Assembly: GCA_023263015.1 (NCBI GenBank)
Contig: JALQXV010000067.1
Coordinates: forward strand, 1-12,769
From: Candidatus Saccharimonadia bacterium
GTDB taxonomy: Bacteria; Patescibacteriota; Saccharimonadia; Saccharimonadales; 2-12-FULL-41-12
DNA: 12,769 bases
Direction: 5' to 3'
A model generated the notes under the pieces. The model saw nothing but the letters and a program-made list of their open reading frames with translations, made no database searches and was not told the DNA's origin. The translations under genes were made by a program, and so were the position numbers. Positions 12,516 through 12,769 of the stretch are shown here, piece by piece. Position 1 is the first letter of the stretch. Each line of letters starts with the position of its first letter.

Positions 12516-12769
12516 ATGACATATTCAAGTGCTTCTGCAATGAGCCGCAAGCGATTTGCTGTGCGACATCAAAATGCAGTCAGTTTTAATGAACAAGTTC
12601 GAACACTTGGACCTATTAGTAACACCATTATGCTGCTAATTCTTAGCTGTTTGCTCGGGTTGTTGTATCTTACACAGGTTACAAAAACCAATGCAAACGG
12701 GTATACTATTGATGGTCTATCGAAACAACACACACAGCTTCAAAAAGAACACGAAGAGCTAGAACTAGC
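12516..12769 (+). CDS. ftsL: FtsL-like division protein (partial, runs off the window)
   Basis: The first 84 residues are visible. A basic cytoplasmic N-terminus of about 34 residues is followed by one transmembrane segment (about 35-52, IMLLILSCLLGLLYL). YLTQVTKTNANGYTID (51-66) and a heptad-like coiled coil (SKQHTQLQKEHEELEL, from 69) come next. This topology and the position after rsmH match FtsL, which bridges FtsB and FtsQ in the divisome; FtsB is a less likely alternative because of gene order. The ATG at 12516 has no Shine-Dalgarno and lies in an A-rich stretch. Confidence 0.75.
   Translation, partial: MTYSSASAMSRKRFAVRHQNAVSFNEQVRTLGPISNTIMLLILSCLLGLLYLTQVTKTNANGYTIDGLSKQHTQLQKEHEELEL

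Overview
The window looks like part of a small, gene-dense bacterial genome of the Candidate Phyla Radiation (Patescibacteria), most likely Candidatus Saccharibacteria (TM7). The reasons are the compact proteins, the run of lineage-specific hypothetical genes, a one-subunit (alpha2) glycyl-tRNA synthetase, an AC-rich leader style with few Shine-Dalgarno sites, and a mraZ-rsmH-ftsL cluster with clade-like divergent proteins. This placement is inferred from protein character; no rRNA gene is present. UGA ends several genes (glyS, the 5983-6423 gene, yvcK), so the code is not the UGA=Gly code of Gracilibacteria/Absconditabacteria.

Positions 1-2502 (+): the tail of an unidentified gene overlaps (ATGA) a gene for a membrane-anchored extracytoplasmic protein. 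An extended -10 promoter then precedes a tight three-gene unit: a histidine-kinase-like protein without its phospho-histidine, a receiver-domain protein whose phospho-aspartate is Glu, and recO. The two signalling proteins look like a matched pair that no longer performs classical phosphotransfer.

Positions 2503-4861 (+): glyS with a -10 box so close to the ATG that its transcript may be leaderless, an orphan 136-aa acidic protein (ATGA overlap), and a Nudix hydrolase.

Positions 4862-9243 (+): a probable operon of four genes: a DUF4868-like protein resembling KwaB of the Kiwa anti-phage system, a PNPOx-like FMN split-barrel protein, a Pif1-family helicase with a C-terminal HRDC domain, and a cytoplasmic GH1 beta-glycosidase with a complete active site. 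The last gene converges on, and overlaps by 25 bp, the reverse-strand yvcK/glmR-like gene (9219-10262).

Positions 10263-12769: yvcK is divergent from the start of the division and cell wall (dcw) cluster, mraZ-rsmH-ftsL. The 355-bp divergent region holds five GTGG(G) boxes in about 10-bp register, three of them within or just after a good sigma-70 promoter; this is the expected layout of a MraZ autoregulatory operator. The dcw genes are unusually far apart (412 and 244 nt gaps). The gaps hold G-poor AC-rich tracts, a repeated GTAAC/GTTAC hairpin, and, before ftsL, a strong Shine-Dalgarno with a 19-codon ORF, a GC-rich 16-17-bp hairpin and a large AT-rich palindrome. This suggests post-transcriptional or attenuation-type control of division genes. 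The window ends inside the ftsL-like gene.

No tRNA, rRNA, CRISPR array, insertion sequence or clear U-tailed intrinsic terminator was found.
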